Shown one piece after another: positions 1-7,234 of a stretch of DNA of 15,917 bases. Under the pieces are notes generated by a model that worked only from the letters and a program-made list of their open reading frames with translations, was not told the origin of the DNA and did not search any database. Made by a program: the position numbers and the translations under genes. The DNA is from Candidatus Sulfopaludibacter sp. SbA3. GTDB lineage: Bacteria; Acidobacteriota; Terriglobia; Bryobacterales; Bryobacteraceae. The stretch is from assembly GCA_945900935.1 (NCBI GenBank), contig CAMDKT010000053.1, positions 1 to 15,917 on the forward strand. The letters are read 5' to 3'. Each line of letters starts with the position of its first letter. The stretch's first letter is position 1.

Positions 1-370
1 CAATCCTCCCCGTATCCGCGCGGAACAGCCGCCGTCCCTCATCGCGCACCCAGGCAAACGCATCCTCCACGTCCCCGATAATTTCCGGCAGCGGCGTCTC
101 CGGCGCCAATCGGTAGTCGATCGACACCAGCACATACCCCTTCGCGGAAGCCCACCGCTTCACCGGCGCGCTCACTCCTTCGCGATGGCCCATTATCAGC
201 GCCCCGCCATGGATACACACCACCACCGGCCGCAACGCGTCATCGTCAGAACGATACACGTCCGCCTTGATCGCCACCCCGCCCGCCGTCTTGTAAACAT
301 GCGTTGATTTTCGTAGCTCGGCGGCCAGCGCAACCCCCGCCGCACCGCTCAACAGTGCTCGTCGATTCAT
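1..370 (-). CDS. Alpha/beta-hydrolase (esterase/lipase, HSL/BD-FAE type), N-terminal part
   Basis: Partial gene; the C-terminus lies beyond the left edge, and 123 residues are visible. The ATG at 370 opens a Tat-like export signal (RR at residues 3-4, then ALLSGAAGVALAA), so the enzyme is probably exported. The mature part shows HGGA at about residues 54-57, the oxyanion-hole loop of hormone-sensitive-lipase-like esterases. It is followed by VSIDYRLAPE, the strand and loop typical of that family. The nucleophile serine (GxSxG), Asp and His would lie in the missing part. Expected role: hydrolysis of a carboxyl ester; the substrate is unknown. A purine-rich GGA sits a few bases upstream of the ATG. 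A second ATG further upstream runs into an immediate stop, so 370 is the only sensible start. The fold assignment is secure; the substrate class is not. Confidence 0.85.
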   Translation of the reverse strand, partial: MNRRALLSGAAGVALAAELRKSTHVYKTAGGVAIKADVYRSDDDALRPVVVCIHGGALIMGHREGVSAPVKRWASAKGYVLVSIDYRLAPETPLPEIIGDVEDAFAWVRDEGRRLFRADTGRI

Positions 371-439
371 GATGCTTCCATGCTACCCGAGAATCTAAAC
401 TCCGAAAATAGTGCGAAACTGACGCGTAGGGAAATCAAC

Positions 440-645
440 ATGAGTGATGTAAGCCAGGAAATCGAGTCGATGACAACCTTGAAGCGCATTAGGAAGACCG
501 GGAGACCCATCGTACTGACGGTTCGGGGGAAAGCCGAAGCAGTGATTCTCGACTCCGTCGCCCGGATTCGCATCGGTCTGGCACAGGTCCGGAAAGGCCT
601 GGGCCGGCCGGTGACGTCTTCGACGAATTAGAGCGCGAGGCTTGA
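440..645 (+). pseudogene. Decayed Phd/YefM-family antitoxin with C-terminal frameshift
   Basis: The start ATG at 440 has AGGGA at 428-432 in front of it. The frame reads MSDVSQEIESMTTLKR, then RKTGRPIVLTVRGKAEAVILD, the hallmark of prevent-host-death antitoxins that bind DNA and a RelE/ParE toxin. As read, it stops at 629-631 after 63 residues. One base back, at position 610, the other frame continues GDVFDELEREA and stops at 643-645. That is the usual acidic tail of this family following a G-x-GRP turn, so I infer a 1-base deletion near 605-612. The segment between TTLKR and RKTG, and the one after VILD, are also shorter than I remember for relatives, suggesting internal deletions. It is probably a remnant; an alternative is a short functional DNA-binding fragment. 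Confidence 0.6.
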
Positions 646-652
646 AGCAACC

Positions 653-688
653 GTGACGCCCCGCGTCGTAATCTTCAGGAACGATTAA
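653..688 (+). pseudogene. Possible start of a lost ParE/RelE-type toxin
   Basis: Eight bases after the restored antitoxin stop, a GTG opens an 11-codon frame, MTPRVVIFRND, which ends at TAA (686-688). The pattern M-x-x-R-V-V-x-F resembles the first beta strand of ParE/RelE toxins, and the position directly behind a Phd antitoxin is where such a toxin belongs. Nothing more of a toxin can be read before the DUF1592 gene at 746. The match is very short, so this is inference from context more than from sequence. Confidence 0.25.
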
Positions 689-717
689 TCGCGAATCCTT
701 CCTCCCCCCCCAAGCAT

Positions 718-726
718 TGATATACT
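718..726 (+). promoter_or_regulatory. Extended -10 promoter for the DUF1592 gene
   Basis: TGATATACT at 718-726 is a good extended -10 (TGn followed by TATACT, five of six matches to TATAAT). No convincing -35 stands 17 bases upstream, which fits an extended -10 promoter. Transcription would begin near 733, about 13 bases before the ATG at 746. No clear Shine-Dalgarno sequence lies in that short leader. Confidence 0.4.
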
Positions 727-745
727 TACCCCAACCAGAGCCGCA

Positions 746-3082
746 ATGCGAAGCACACCCGCGCTCGCCGTAATTTGCATCGCCGTCGCCAGCGCCCAAA
801 CTCCGCAAGAGTTCCTGGGAAAATACTGCCTCGCCTGTCACAACCAGAAGGCTCGCACTGCCGGACTCGCGCTCGAGTCCCCCACCACGGAAGAATGGGA
901 ACGTGTCCTCGCTAAACTCCACGCCGGATCCATGCCCCCGCCCGGCGTCCCCCGCCCCGCGCCCGCCGTTTATCAAGGCGTCGCGAAATCCATTGAAAAC
1001 GAAATCGACCGCGCCTGGAACGGCAACCCCCGCCCCATCCACCCCGTCCACCGTCTCAACCGCGTCGAGTTCAACAACGCCATCCGCGATCTCCTCAAAC
1101 TCGACATCGACATCAAACCCCTCCTCCCCGGCGACGAAACCGCCGACGGCTCCTTCGATAATTTCGCCAACGTCCTCACCATCTCCACCGCCCATCTCGA
1201 ACGCTACCTCTCCGTTGCCCGCCAAGTCACCCGCCTCGCCACCGGCCTTCCCCCCGCCAGCCCCAACCTCGAAACATTCGCCATCCCTCTCCACGTCCTC
1301 CAGGACGACCGACAAAGTGAAGATCTCCCCCTCGGCTCCCGAGGCGGCATCGCCATTCGCACTCATTTCCCCGTAAAAGGCGAATACCTCATAAAAGTCC
1401 GCCTCCAGCGTCAATATCAGGACTATCTCAAAGGCATCGGCTGGCCCCAACAGATCGACATCCGCCTCGATGGCAAATTGCTGAAACGCTTCACCGTCGG
1501 CGGTGCCGCCCAGGGCCGTCCCGCCGCCGCCAGTTACGCCGGTGATGGCGAACCAGGCTTCGCAGGCGATCCCGAGTGGGAACGCTACATGCAAATTACC
1601 GGTGACGCCGGCCTCGAAGTGCGTGTGCAGGCCGAAGCCGGACCCCGCCTCATCGGCGTCTCCTTCGTCCGCGAACTCTTCGAACCTGAAGGCCTTCCCC
1701 AACCCCTTCAACGCGGCCGTGTCATCACCAACGATCAGGTATATATGGATCACGCCAACGTCGGCTCGGTCGAAATCGGCGGCCCCTATCAGCCGCGGGG
1801 CGTCGCGAAAAACACTCCCAGCCGCCAAGCCATCTTCATCTGCTATCCCGCAAACGCCAGCGAAGAACGCCCCTGCGCCACCAAAATTCTTAAAAAGCTG
1901 GCCCGCCTCGCCTACCGCCGTCTTGTCACTGACGCCGACCTAAAAACTCTCCTTTCATTCTTCAATGACGGCCGCGAACAAGGCCGCAGTTTCGACCACG
2001 GCATCCAGTTCGCCCTCGAACGCATGCTTGCCGACCCGGACTTCCTCCTCCGCGTTCATCGCAATCCCAATCGCCTCACTCCCATCGAACTCGCCTCCCG
2101 TCTGTCCTTCTTTCTCTGGAGCAGCATCCCCGATGAAACCCTGCTCAACCTAGCCGAAACCAACGAACTCACAAAACCGCAAATCCTCGAAAAAGAAGTT
2201 CGCCGCATGTTGGCAGACCCCCGCGCCACCCGCGCTCTCACCAACGATTTCGCCGCTCAATGGCTGAACCTTCGCCGCATCACTGAGGTCGTCGTCGATC
2301 CCATCCGCTACCCGGATTACGACGAAAGCCTCCTGCAAGCCTTTCAACAGGAAACCGAACTCTTCGTTGCCAATTCGCTCCAGGAAGATCGCGGCGTCCC
2401 CGAACTGCTCCGCGCCAATTACACCTACGTCAACGAACGTCTGGCCCGGCACTACAAAATCCCCGGCATTTACGGCAGCCGTTTCCGCCGCGTCACGCTG
2501 CCCAATACCGCTCAGCGCGGCGGCCTCCTCGCCCACGGCGCCATCCTTGCCACCACGTCGTATCCCGACCGCACGTCCCCTGTCCTTCGCGGCAAATGGC
2601 TGCTGAATAACATCCTCGGCTTAAACGTCCCCCCGCCCCCGCAAGGCGTGGACACCACTCTCGAGTCCAAGCCCGGCGCCGCCCCCGCCACCATCCGCCA
2701 ACGTCTCGATCAGCACCGCAGGGACCCATCCTGCAATAGCTGTCATTCCGTAATCGACCCCCTCGGCTTCGCGTTGGAAAACTTCGACGTTATCGGAGCC
2801 TGGCGCACGCACGATGAAACCGGCAAGCCCGTCGACGCCGAAGACGGACTGGAAGGTCTTCGCAATCGCCTTCTCGAAAAGCCCGATCAGTTCCCCCGCG
2901 CCGTCACCGAAAAACTCCTCGCCTACGCTCTCGGCCGACGCCTCGAATTCGACGATCAACCCGCCGTCCGCAAAATCGTGAATGCCGCCGCCGCCCAAGA
3001 CTACCGCTGGTCGGCGCTCATTCTCGGAATCATTAGAAGCCCGCAGTTCCTTATGGCCGCAAAGGCTGGTCGCGCCTTCTAA
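746..3082 (+). CDS. DUF1592/DUF1588/DUF1585 planctomycete-type cytochrome c protein
   Basis: 778 residues, beginning with a short hydrophobic signal peptide (residues 1-17). A CLACH haem-c motif at 28-32 follows, with GSMPP around residue 62 as likely site of the axial Met (PSCyt1-like). Next come a DUF1587 region (about 95-165, HRLNRVEFNNAIRDLL), a carbohydrate-binding-like middle region, and DUF1595/DUF1592 regions (about 380-600). The C-terminal DUF1588/DUF1585 part has a second haem motif, CNSCH, at 663-667, followed by DPLGFALENFD. This domain order and length are typical of a large family in Planctomycetes and Acidobacteria, usually encoded beside a DUF1552 gene. It is expected outside the cytoplasm as a c-type cytochrome; reaction and substrate are unknown. 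Its normal DUF1552 partner is found 2.85 kb downstream, separated by a restriction-modification block. The opposite-strand frame over it is a codon-bias shadow. Confidence 0.92.
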   Translation: MRSTPALAVICIAVASAQTPQEFLGKYCLACHNQKARTAGLALESPTTEEWERVLAKLHAGSMPPPGVPRPAPAVYQGVAKSIENEIDRAWNGNPRPIHPVHRLNRVEFNNAIRDLLKLDIDIKPLLPGDETADGSFDNFANVLTISTAHLERYLSVARQVTRLATGLPPASPNLETFAIPLHVLQDDRQSEDLPLGSRGGIAIRTHFPVKGEYLIKVRLQRQYQDYLKGIGWPQQIDIRLDGKLLKRFTVGGAAQGRPAAASYAGDGEPGFAGDPEWERYMQITGDAGLEVRVQAEAGPRLIGVSFVRELFEPEGLPQPLQRGRVITNDQVYMDHANVGSVEIGGPYQPRGVAKNTPSRQAIFICYPANASEERPCATKILKKLARLAYRRLVTDADLKTLLSFFNDGREQGRSFDHGIQFALERMLADPDFLLRVHRNPNRLTPIELASRLSFFLWSSIPDETLLNLAETNELTKPQILEKEVRRMLADPRATRALTNDFAAQWLNLRRITEVVVDPIRYPDYDESLLQAFQQETELFVANSLQEDRGVPELLRANYTYVNERLARHYKIPGIYGSRFRRVTLPNTAQRGGLLAHGAILATTSYPDRTSPVLRGKWLLNNILGLNVPPPPQGVDTTLESKPGAAPATIRQRLDQHRRDPSCNSCHSVIDPLGFALENFDVIGAWRTHDETGKPVDAEDGLEGLRNRLLEKPDQFPRAVTEKLLAYALGRRLEFDDQPAVRKIVNAAAAQDYRWSALILGIIRSPQFLMAAKAGRAF

Positions 3083-3144
3083 GCACGTGTGACCGACTCC
3101 ATTTTGCCCGGTTCATAAAACGTCCTCAACAGGAGGCCTCCAAT

Positions 3145-3163
3145 AATCTCGGCCGGCCAGATT
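3145..3163. repeat. Near-perfect inverted repeat upstream of the restriction genes
   Basis: AATCT and AGATT flank the core CGGCCGGCC, making an almost perfect 19-base palindrome in the 139-base gap between the DUF1592 stop and the restriction genes. There is no T-run, so an intrinsic terminator is unlikely. It could be a binding site for a regulator or a transcript hairpin. The rest of the 3083-3221 gap shows no gene. Confidence 0.3.
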
Positions 3164-3212
3164 GTAGCGGAATCGCCATCCGAAAAGTTACGGCGCGGGA
3201 AGTTCGATTGCG

Positions 3213-3218
3213 TAGAAT
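3213..3218 (+). promoter_or_regulatory. Candidate -10 for the restriction genes
   Basis: TAGAAT matches the -10 consensus at five of six positions, but no good -35 is visible upstream. A start of transcription near 3225 would place the first in-frame ATG (3222) outside the message. That would favour the internal ATG at 3288 as the real endonuclease start. Confidence 0.2.
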
Positions 3219-3287
3219 TAGATGGTGCGGCGCTCAGAGCGATTGTTGCGACCTGATGAGAGCCCGAAACGGAGTATCCGACCGAAT

Positions 3288-4239
3288 ATGATTAACGCCG
3301 ATAAATCGCACCTGTGGAAGAGCGACGTTTCTGCCTCAGTGGACCTCTACAACGATTGGTTCATGAAATTCGCTCCAAAGACCTACCGGGACAAGCGGGC
3401 CGAGGTGACAAGGGACGTTGAAACGGGATTGCGCAAGACGGGTGACCTGGAGCACATCACTCCGGCCGTCCTGCAAACGAACCCAGCCATCTTGAAGATG
3501 CTGCGGATGTCAACATGCCCACCGTTGGCGAGGGATCGTCTCGTCGGGCTGGCCTACGCCGACAAGAACGTCGTGCGCTGCATGGAACAAGGTGCTTGCC
3601 CGCCCCGTATTGCGGCGGCGGATCTTCGACGCAACCTGGAGCGAATTACGGCAACACTGATCAAATTGCTGGACCACGATATCTTTCCGTGGCTGGCCGC
3701 AAAAAAGAAGGCCACAACGAAAGAACGTACTCGTGCTTCATCGATTATTGCCGATAGGATGTGTGGAGCGCAATCAGACCCGATCATTCGAAATGCTCAG
3801 GAAGCCCGGCAATTGAAGCTAATTTCGGAGTACTTGACGGCAAAAGGCTACGTACAGAAGAACCATCCGTCGTCCAAGCCGATCACGGAGATGCCCGCGG
3901 GCTCATTCGGTCTCAGAATGGGCGTCGTCGGGATTCAGATTGATCGTAGCGCCAAGGACGATTGATGTGGTAATTCAGCCTCACAAACCTCGGGGCCATC
4001 TTGCACCAATTCTGATCGAGTGTAAGTCTGCGGGTGATTTCACGAACGTCAACAAGCGAAGGAAAGAAGAAGCCACAAAGATAAGGCAGATCCACACGAC
4101 ACCGGATACCAGGGAGGCCGAGTTTATTCTGTTTCTGTGCGGCTACTTCGACGGTCCGTACCTCGGCTTTGAAGCGTTTGAGGGCATTGACTGGATTTGG
4201 GAACATCGAATCGCGGACATGGATCAGTTGGGGCTATGA
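3288..4239 (+). pseudogene. XamI-family type II restriction endonuclease, split by a frameshift
   Basis: The N-terminal part (3288-3965 as read) begins MINADKSHLWKSDVSASVDL and continues with LYNDWFMKFAPKTYRDKR. It matches my memory of the XamI endonuclease family, whose named member cuts GTCGAC. It runs off-frame after FGLRMGVVG and stops at 3963-3965. The rest continues in the +1-shifted frame from about 3931 to 4239: TIDVVIQP, then ILIECKSAGDFTNVNKRRKEE and LFLCGYFDGPYLGFE. These residues supply the PD-(D/E)xK catalytic Asp and the E-x-K pair. The two parts together give roughly 317 residues, a normal length. The shift lies between about 3921 and 3938, with no obvious slippery heptamer. 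An upstream in-frame ATG at 3222 exists, but 3288 fits the family better. The enzyme is probably inactive unless the shift is a sequencing error or is recoded. Confidence 0.8.
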
Positions 4240-4245
4240 CGGTTT

Positions 4246-5844
4246 ATGAATGAGCTGCATTTGATCGAAGAACGGCGTCTCTCTCAGCAAGAACGGCTGG
4301 ACAGCCGAAAGTCCGCGGATGAGCGAAACGAGTGGGGTCAGTTTGCCACCCCGCCGGCGCTGGCTCTCGATATTCTTAGTCTCGCGGAGAGGCTTTGGAG
4401 CGGCAACGGCCAAGTCCGATTCCTGGACCCGGCCCTCGGAACAGGTTCGTTCTACTCTGCCTTGCTGAAAGTCTTCGGGTCAGACCGCATCGCTGCTTCA
4501 CACGGAATCGAACTCGACCAACCGTTTGCGGAGATGGCGACTTCGCTCTGGCATGAAACGGGCCTTTCCGTCACAAATGCCGACTTCACTACGCAGTGTC
4601 CACCGCGGCACGCCAAGTACAATCTGCTCATATCAAATCCGCCCTACGTGCGCCATCACCATATGACGGCTGCGTACAAAGACGCTCTCAAACTGAAAGT
4701 ATTTGAAAGAGTTGGAATTAGAACCAGTGGCCTCGCCGGCCTTTATGCTTCTTTTCTACTCTTGTGTGACTCCTGGCTAGAACCCGGCGCATTGAGCATC
4801 TGGCTCATACCTTCAGAGTTCATGGACGTGAACTACGGAGAAGCGGTGCGAGACTACCTGACGTCCAGGGTTGAGCTTTTGCGTATTCATCGCTTCTTCC
4901 CTTCCGATGTCCAGTTCTCCGATGCACTCGTTTCGTCCGCGGTCGTGGTATTCCGCAAGAACGCCGCCAAAACCGATGCAGTTGTTCAGATGTCTTTTGG
5001 TGGTCCGCTGCTAGACCCAAAAGACTCAGCGGACGTTCCTGTCCGCACCTTGAGGGAATCGAAGAAGTGGAGTGGATTTCCAAACCGGCGCTCTCGAATG
5101 GGAAGTAGTCATGCGGGAGTCCGTCTCGGCGATCTCTTCTACATTAAACGAGGGTTGGCGACCGGATCGAACAATTTTTTCATCTTGGAGATTGATGAGG
5201 CTGAACGAGCAGGTATTCCGAAAGAATTCCAGCGCCCGATCCTCCCCGGCCCAAGGCATCTGCAAGTGGAAATCATCGAACGCGATCTTGACGGCTATCC
5301 ACTGATCTTGCCCCGGCTTGTTTTGATTGATTGTTCCTTGCCTGAAGACGAGATCAGGCATCGACACCCTTCATTCTGGGAGTACCTGCAAAAGGGCAAG
5401 ACAACCGGGGTTCACGAAACCTACCTCGCCAGCAAGCGACGGCCTTGGTACTCCCAAGAGAAGCGGCAACCGGCCCCTTTCGTTTGCACCTATATGGGAC
5501 GTGTCAGAAATGGCAAAAAGCCATTTAGGATCATCTGGAACAAATCGAACGCTACCGCGGCCAACGTTTACCTTCTTATGTACCCGAAACCCGCCCTTGC
5601 CGCGGCGTTGACCCAAACGCCGGAGCTTTACTCCGTGGTGTTCGGCCACTTGCAAAGCATCGAATCCGATACTTTTGTTGATGAGGGTAGAGTTTACGGT
5701 GGTGGATTACATAAGATGGAACCGAAGGAACTGGCGCAAGTTCCCCTTCAGGGCCTTGCTGATCTGCTCGATTCTGATTCCTATAAGGGCCAGATGGCGC
5801 TTCTTTTCGACGCAAATTCGGCGAACCAAATCAGATGCATCTGA
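4246..5844 (+). CDS. N6-adenine DNA methyltransferase of the XamI/Eco57I type
   Basis: 532 residues, starting 6 bases after the endonuclease stop, so probably one transcript. It transfers a methyl group from S-adenosylmethionine to adenine. Motifs occur in gamma-class order: motif X, NEWGQFATPPALA (about 28-40); motif I, FLDPALGTGSFY (59-70); an acidic SAM-binding residue in HGIELD (about 88-92); and the catalytic NPPY at 131-134. A large C-terminal target-recognition region follows (about 270-500). No internal stop or shift is seen. By partnership with the XamI-type endonuclease it likely modifies the adenine in GTCGAC, protecting host DNA. With the endonuclease broken it would be an orphan methyltransferase. 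The chemistry is certain from the motifs; the target sequence is inferred from the neighbour. Confidence 0.9.
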   Translation: MNELHLIEERRLSQQERLDSRKSADERNEWGQFATPPALALDILSLAERLWSGNGQVRFLDPALGTGSFYSALLKVFGSDRIAASHGIELDQPFAEMATSLWHETGLSVTNADFTTQCPPRHAKYNLLISNPPYVRHHHMTAAYKDALKLKVFERVGIRTSGLAGLYASFLLLCDSWLEPGALSIWLIPSEFMDVNYGEAVRDYLTSRVELLRIHRFFPSDVQFSDALVSSAVVVFRKNAAKTDAVVQMSFGGPLLDPKDSADVPVRTLRESKKWSGFPNRRSRMGSSHAGVRLGDLFYIKRGLATGSNNFFILEIDEAERAGIPKEFQRPILPGPRHLQVEIIERDLDGYPLILPRLVLIDCSLPEDEIRHRHPSFWEYLQKGKTTGVHETYLASKRRPWYSQEKRQPAPFVCTYMGRVRNGKKPFRIIWNKSNATAANVYLLMYPKPALAAALTQTPELYSVVFGHLQSIESDTFVDEGRVYGGGLHKMEPKELAQVPLQGLADLLDSDSYKGQMALLFDANSANQIRCI

Positions 5845-5850
5845 ATTGTC

Positions 5851-5870
5851 ATTGCGTTCCAGCCCGCAAT
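5851..5870 (+). other. Small hairpin after the methyltransferase gene
   Basis: ATTGCG (5851-5856) and CGCAAT (5865-5870) can pair across an 8-base loop, 7 bases after the methyltransferase stop. There is no T-run, so termination is doubtful. The remaining gap to 5933 holds only the ribosome-binding site of the next gene. Confidence 0.25.
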
Positions 5871-5916
5871 CGTTGAGATATCGGTCCATTGCAGTCGGTC
5901 AGGTATGGCAATCTCG

Positions 5917-5922
5917 AAGGAG
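5917..5922 (+). promoter_or_regulatory. Ribosome-binding site deciding the DUF1552 start
   Basis: AAGGAG lies 11 bases before the ATG at 5934. An earlier in-frame ATG at 5889 lacks such a site and would add 15 residues in front of the Tat signal, so 5934 is preferred. Confidence 0.6.
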
Positions 5923-5933
5923 CCACGATAATC

Positions 5934-7232
5934 ATGCAATTCCTAAATAAATCCCTCCCCCGCCGCACGCTCCTCCGCGGACTCGGAACCGCCCTCGCGC
6001 TGCCGCAATTGGACTCCATGCTCCGCGCCCAGTCCAAAGCCGCCAAACCCGCCCAACGCTTCCAAGCCTTCTACGTCCCCAACGGCATGGCCATGGAATA
6101 CTGGACGCCCAAAGGCGATGGCGCGAACTTCGAACTCTCCCCAATACTCGAACCGCTCGCCCCCTATCGCGACCAGATGCTCGTCCTCTCCGGCATCAAG
6201 GCGAACTGGAACTATATCCACGCCGGAGCTTCCGGCTCCTTCCTCACCGGTACATCCCGCGGTGGTCGAAACGAAGTCGAGATCATCGCCGACGTCTCCA
6301 TGGACCAACTCCTCGCCCGCCACTTCGCCAAAGAAACCCAAATCGGCTCGCTCGAACTCGCCATCGATCCTCCCAACAACGCCGGCGCCTGCACCGGCAA
6401 CTTGAGCTGTGTCTACACCCACACCCTTTCCTGGCGCAGTCCCACTCAGCCCCTCCCCATGGAGTGGAACCCCCGCGCCGTCTTCGAAAAACTCTTCGGC
6501 GATAGCGGCAGCACAGATCGCCAAGCCCGCCAATCGCGCCTTCGTCAGCACAAAAGCATTCTCGATTCCGTCACCCAAAAACTCGCCAGCCTGAAAAAAG
6601 AACTCCCCGCTAACGATCAAGCGAAGGTCGACGAATACACCGAAGCCATCCGCGATGTCGAACGCCGCATCCAACGAGCCGAAGAGCAGAAAAACGTCGA
6701 AATTCCCGCCATGGCGCAACCGCAAGGCGCGCCGCCCGTCTTCGAGGACCACCTCGCTCTGATGCTCGATCTCCAGCTCCTCGCTTTCCAGTCCGATCTC
6801 ACCCGCGTCATCTCCTTCATGCTCGGCAAGGAACAGAGCGCCCGCCCCTATCCCCAAATCGGCGTTCCAGAAGCGCATCATCCGCTTTCCCATCACAACG
6901 ACCTGCCCGAGCTGATCGCGCAGATGTCGAAGATTAACCGCTATCACACGCAACTCTTCGCGCAGTACCTCGCCAAGCTCCGCAACACCGCCGACGGCGA
7001 CGGCACGCTGCTCGACCACACTACCATCCTCTACGGCTCCGGCATCTCCAACAGCACCCGCCATTCCGGCGACAATCTGCCTCTGCTGGTGATGGGCGGT
7101 AAAGGCGGCCGGCACCTGCAGTTCGCAAACAAGCCATCAATCGCCAACCTCCTGCTCACGCTGATGGACCGCGTCGGCGTCCCCGCTGACCGCGTTGGCG
7201 GCAGCACCGGCAAGCTCCCGATCGAAATCTAA
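5934..7232 (+). CDS. DUF1552 (HXXSHH family) Tat-exported protein
   Basis: 432 residues. The start is set by AAGGAG at 5917-5922. The N-terminus holds a twin-arginine-type signal (PRRTLLRGLGTALALPQLDS, about 9-28), so the folded protein is likely exported. The family signature H-x-x-S-H-H is visible as HPLSHH at about 316-321, within PEAHHPLSHHND. The rest is typical: FYVPNGMAMEYWTP near the start, a heptad-rich helix around 200-265 and ILYGSGISNSTRHS near residue 365. Function is unknown; the family is related to alkaline-phosphatase-like/DUF1501 proteins and nearly always accompanies a DUF1592 cytochrome, so a joint extracytoplasmic role is likely. Here the DUF1592 gene is upstream, beyond the restriction block. 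The next gene starts 2 bases after the stop, showing an operon. Confidence 0.92.
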   Translation: MQFLNKSLPRRTLLRGLGTALALPQLDSMLRAQSKAAKPAQRFQAFYVPNGMAMEYWTPKGDGANFELSPILEPLAPYRDQMLVLSGIKANWNYIHAGASGSFLTGTSRGGRNEVEIIADVSMDQLLARHFAKETQIGSLELAIDPPNNAGACTGNLSCVYTHTLSWRSPTQPLPMEWNPRAVFEKLFGDSGSTDRQARQSRLRQHKSILDSVTQKLASLKKELPANDQAKVDEYTEAIRDVERRIQRAEEQKNVEIPAMAQPQGAPPVFEDHLALMLDLQLLAFQSDLTRVISFMLGKEQSARPYPQIGVPEAHHPLSHHNDLPELIAQMSKINRYHTQLFAQYLAKLRNTADGDGTLLDHTTILYGSGISNSTRHSGDNLPLLVMGGKGGRHLQFANKPSIANLLLTLMDRVGVPADRVGGSTGKLPIEI

Positions 7233-7234
7233 CC

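Larger units (their letters stand above)
3083..5933. mobile_element. Inserted XamI-type restriction-modification block (boundaries approximate)
   Basis: This block separates the DUF1592 gene from DUF1552, which are normally adjacent. It carries only a restriction endonuclease and its methyltransferase, both rightward. By eye it is less GC-rich than its surroundings, and third codon positions lose the strong C bias of the flanking genes. No transposase or integrase is present, and I found no convincing terminal or target-site repeats, so the mode of entry is unknown. The right junction must lie upstream of the DUF1552 ribosome-binding site at 5917-5922. Confidence 0.45.

Noticed and set aside
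395..1828. 477-codon open frame on the minus strand
   Set aside because: It is Gly/Ala/Val-rich and opposite a well-supported DUF1592 gene; a shadow of its C-rich third positions.
3145..5916. Target-site duplication around the restriction block (AATCTCG at 3145-3151 and 5910-5916; ATTGCGT also shared)
   Set aside because: Only 7 bases; chance matches of this length are expected between the two gaps.
5943..7115. 390-codon minus-strand frame over the DUF1552 gene
   Set aside because: Low-complexity shadow composition; the plus strand has clear family motifs.
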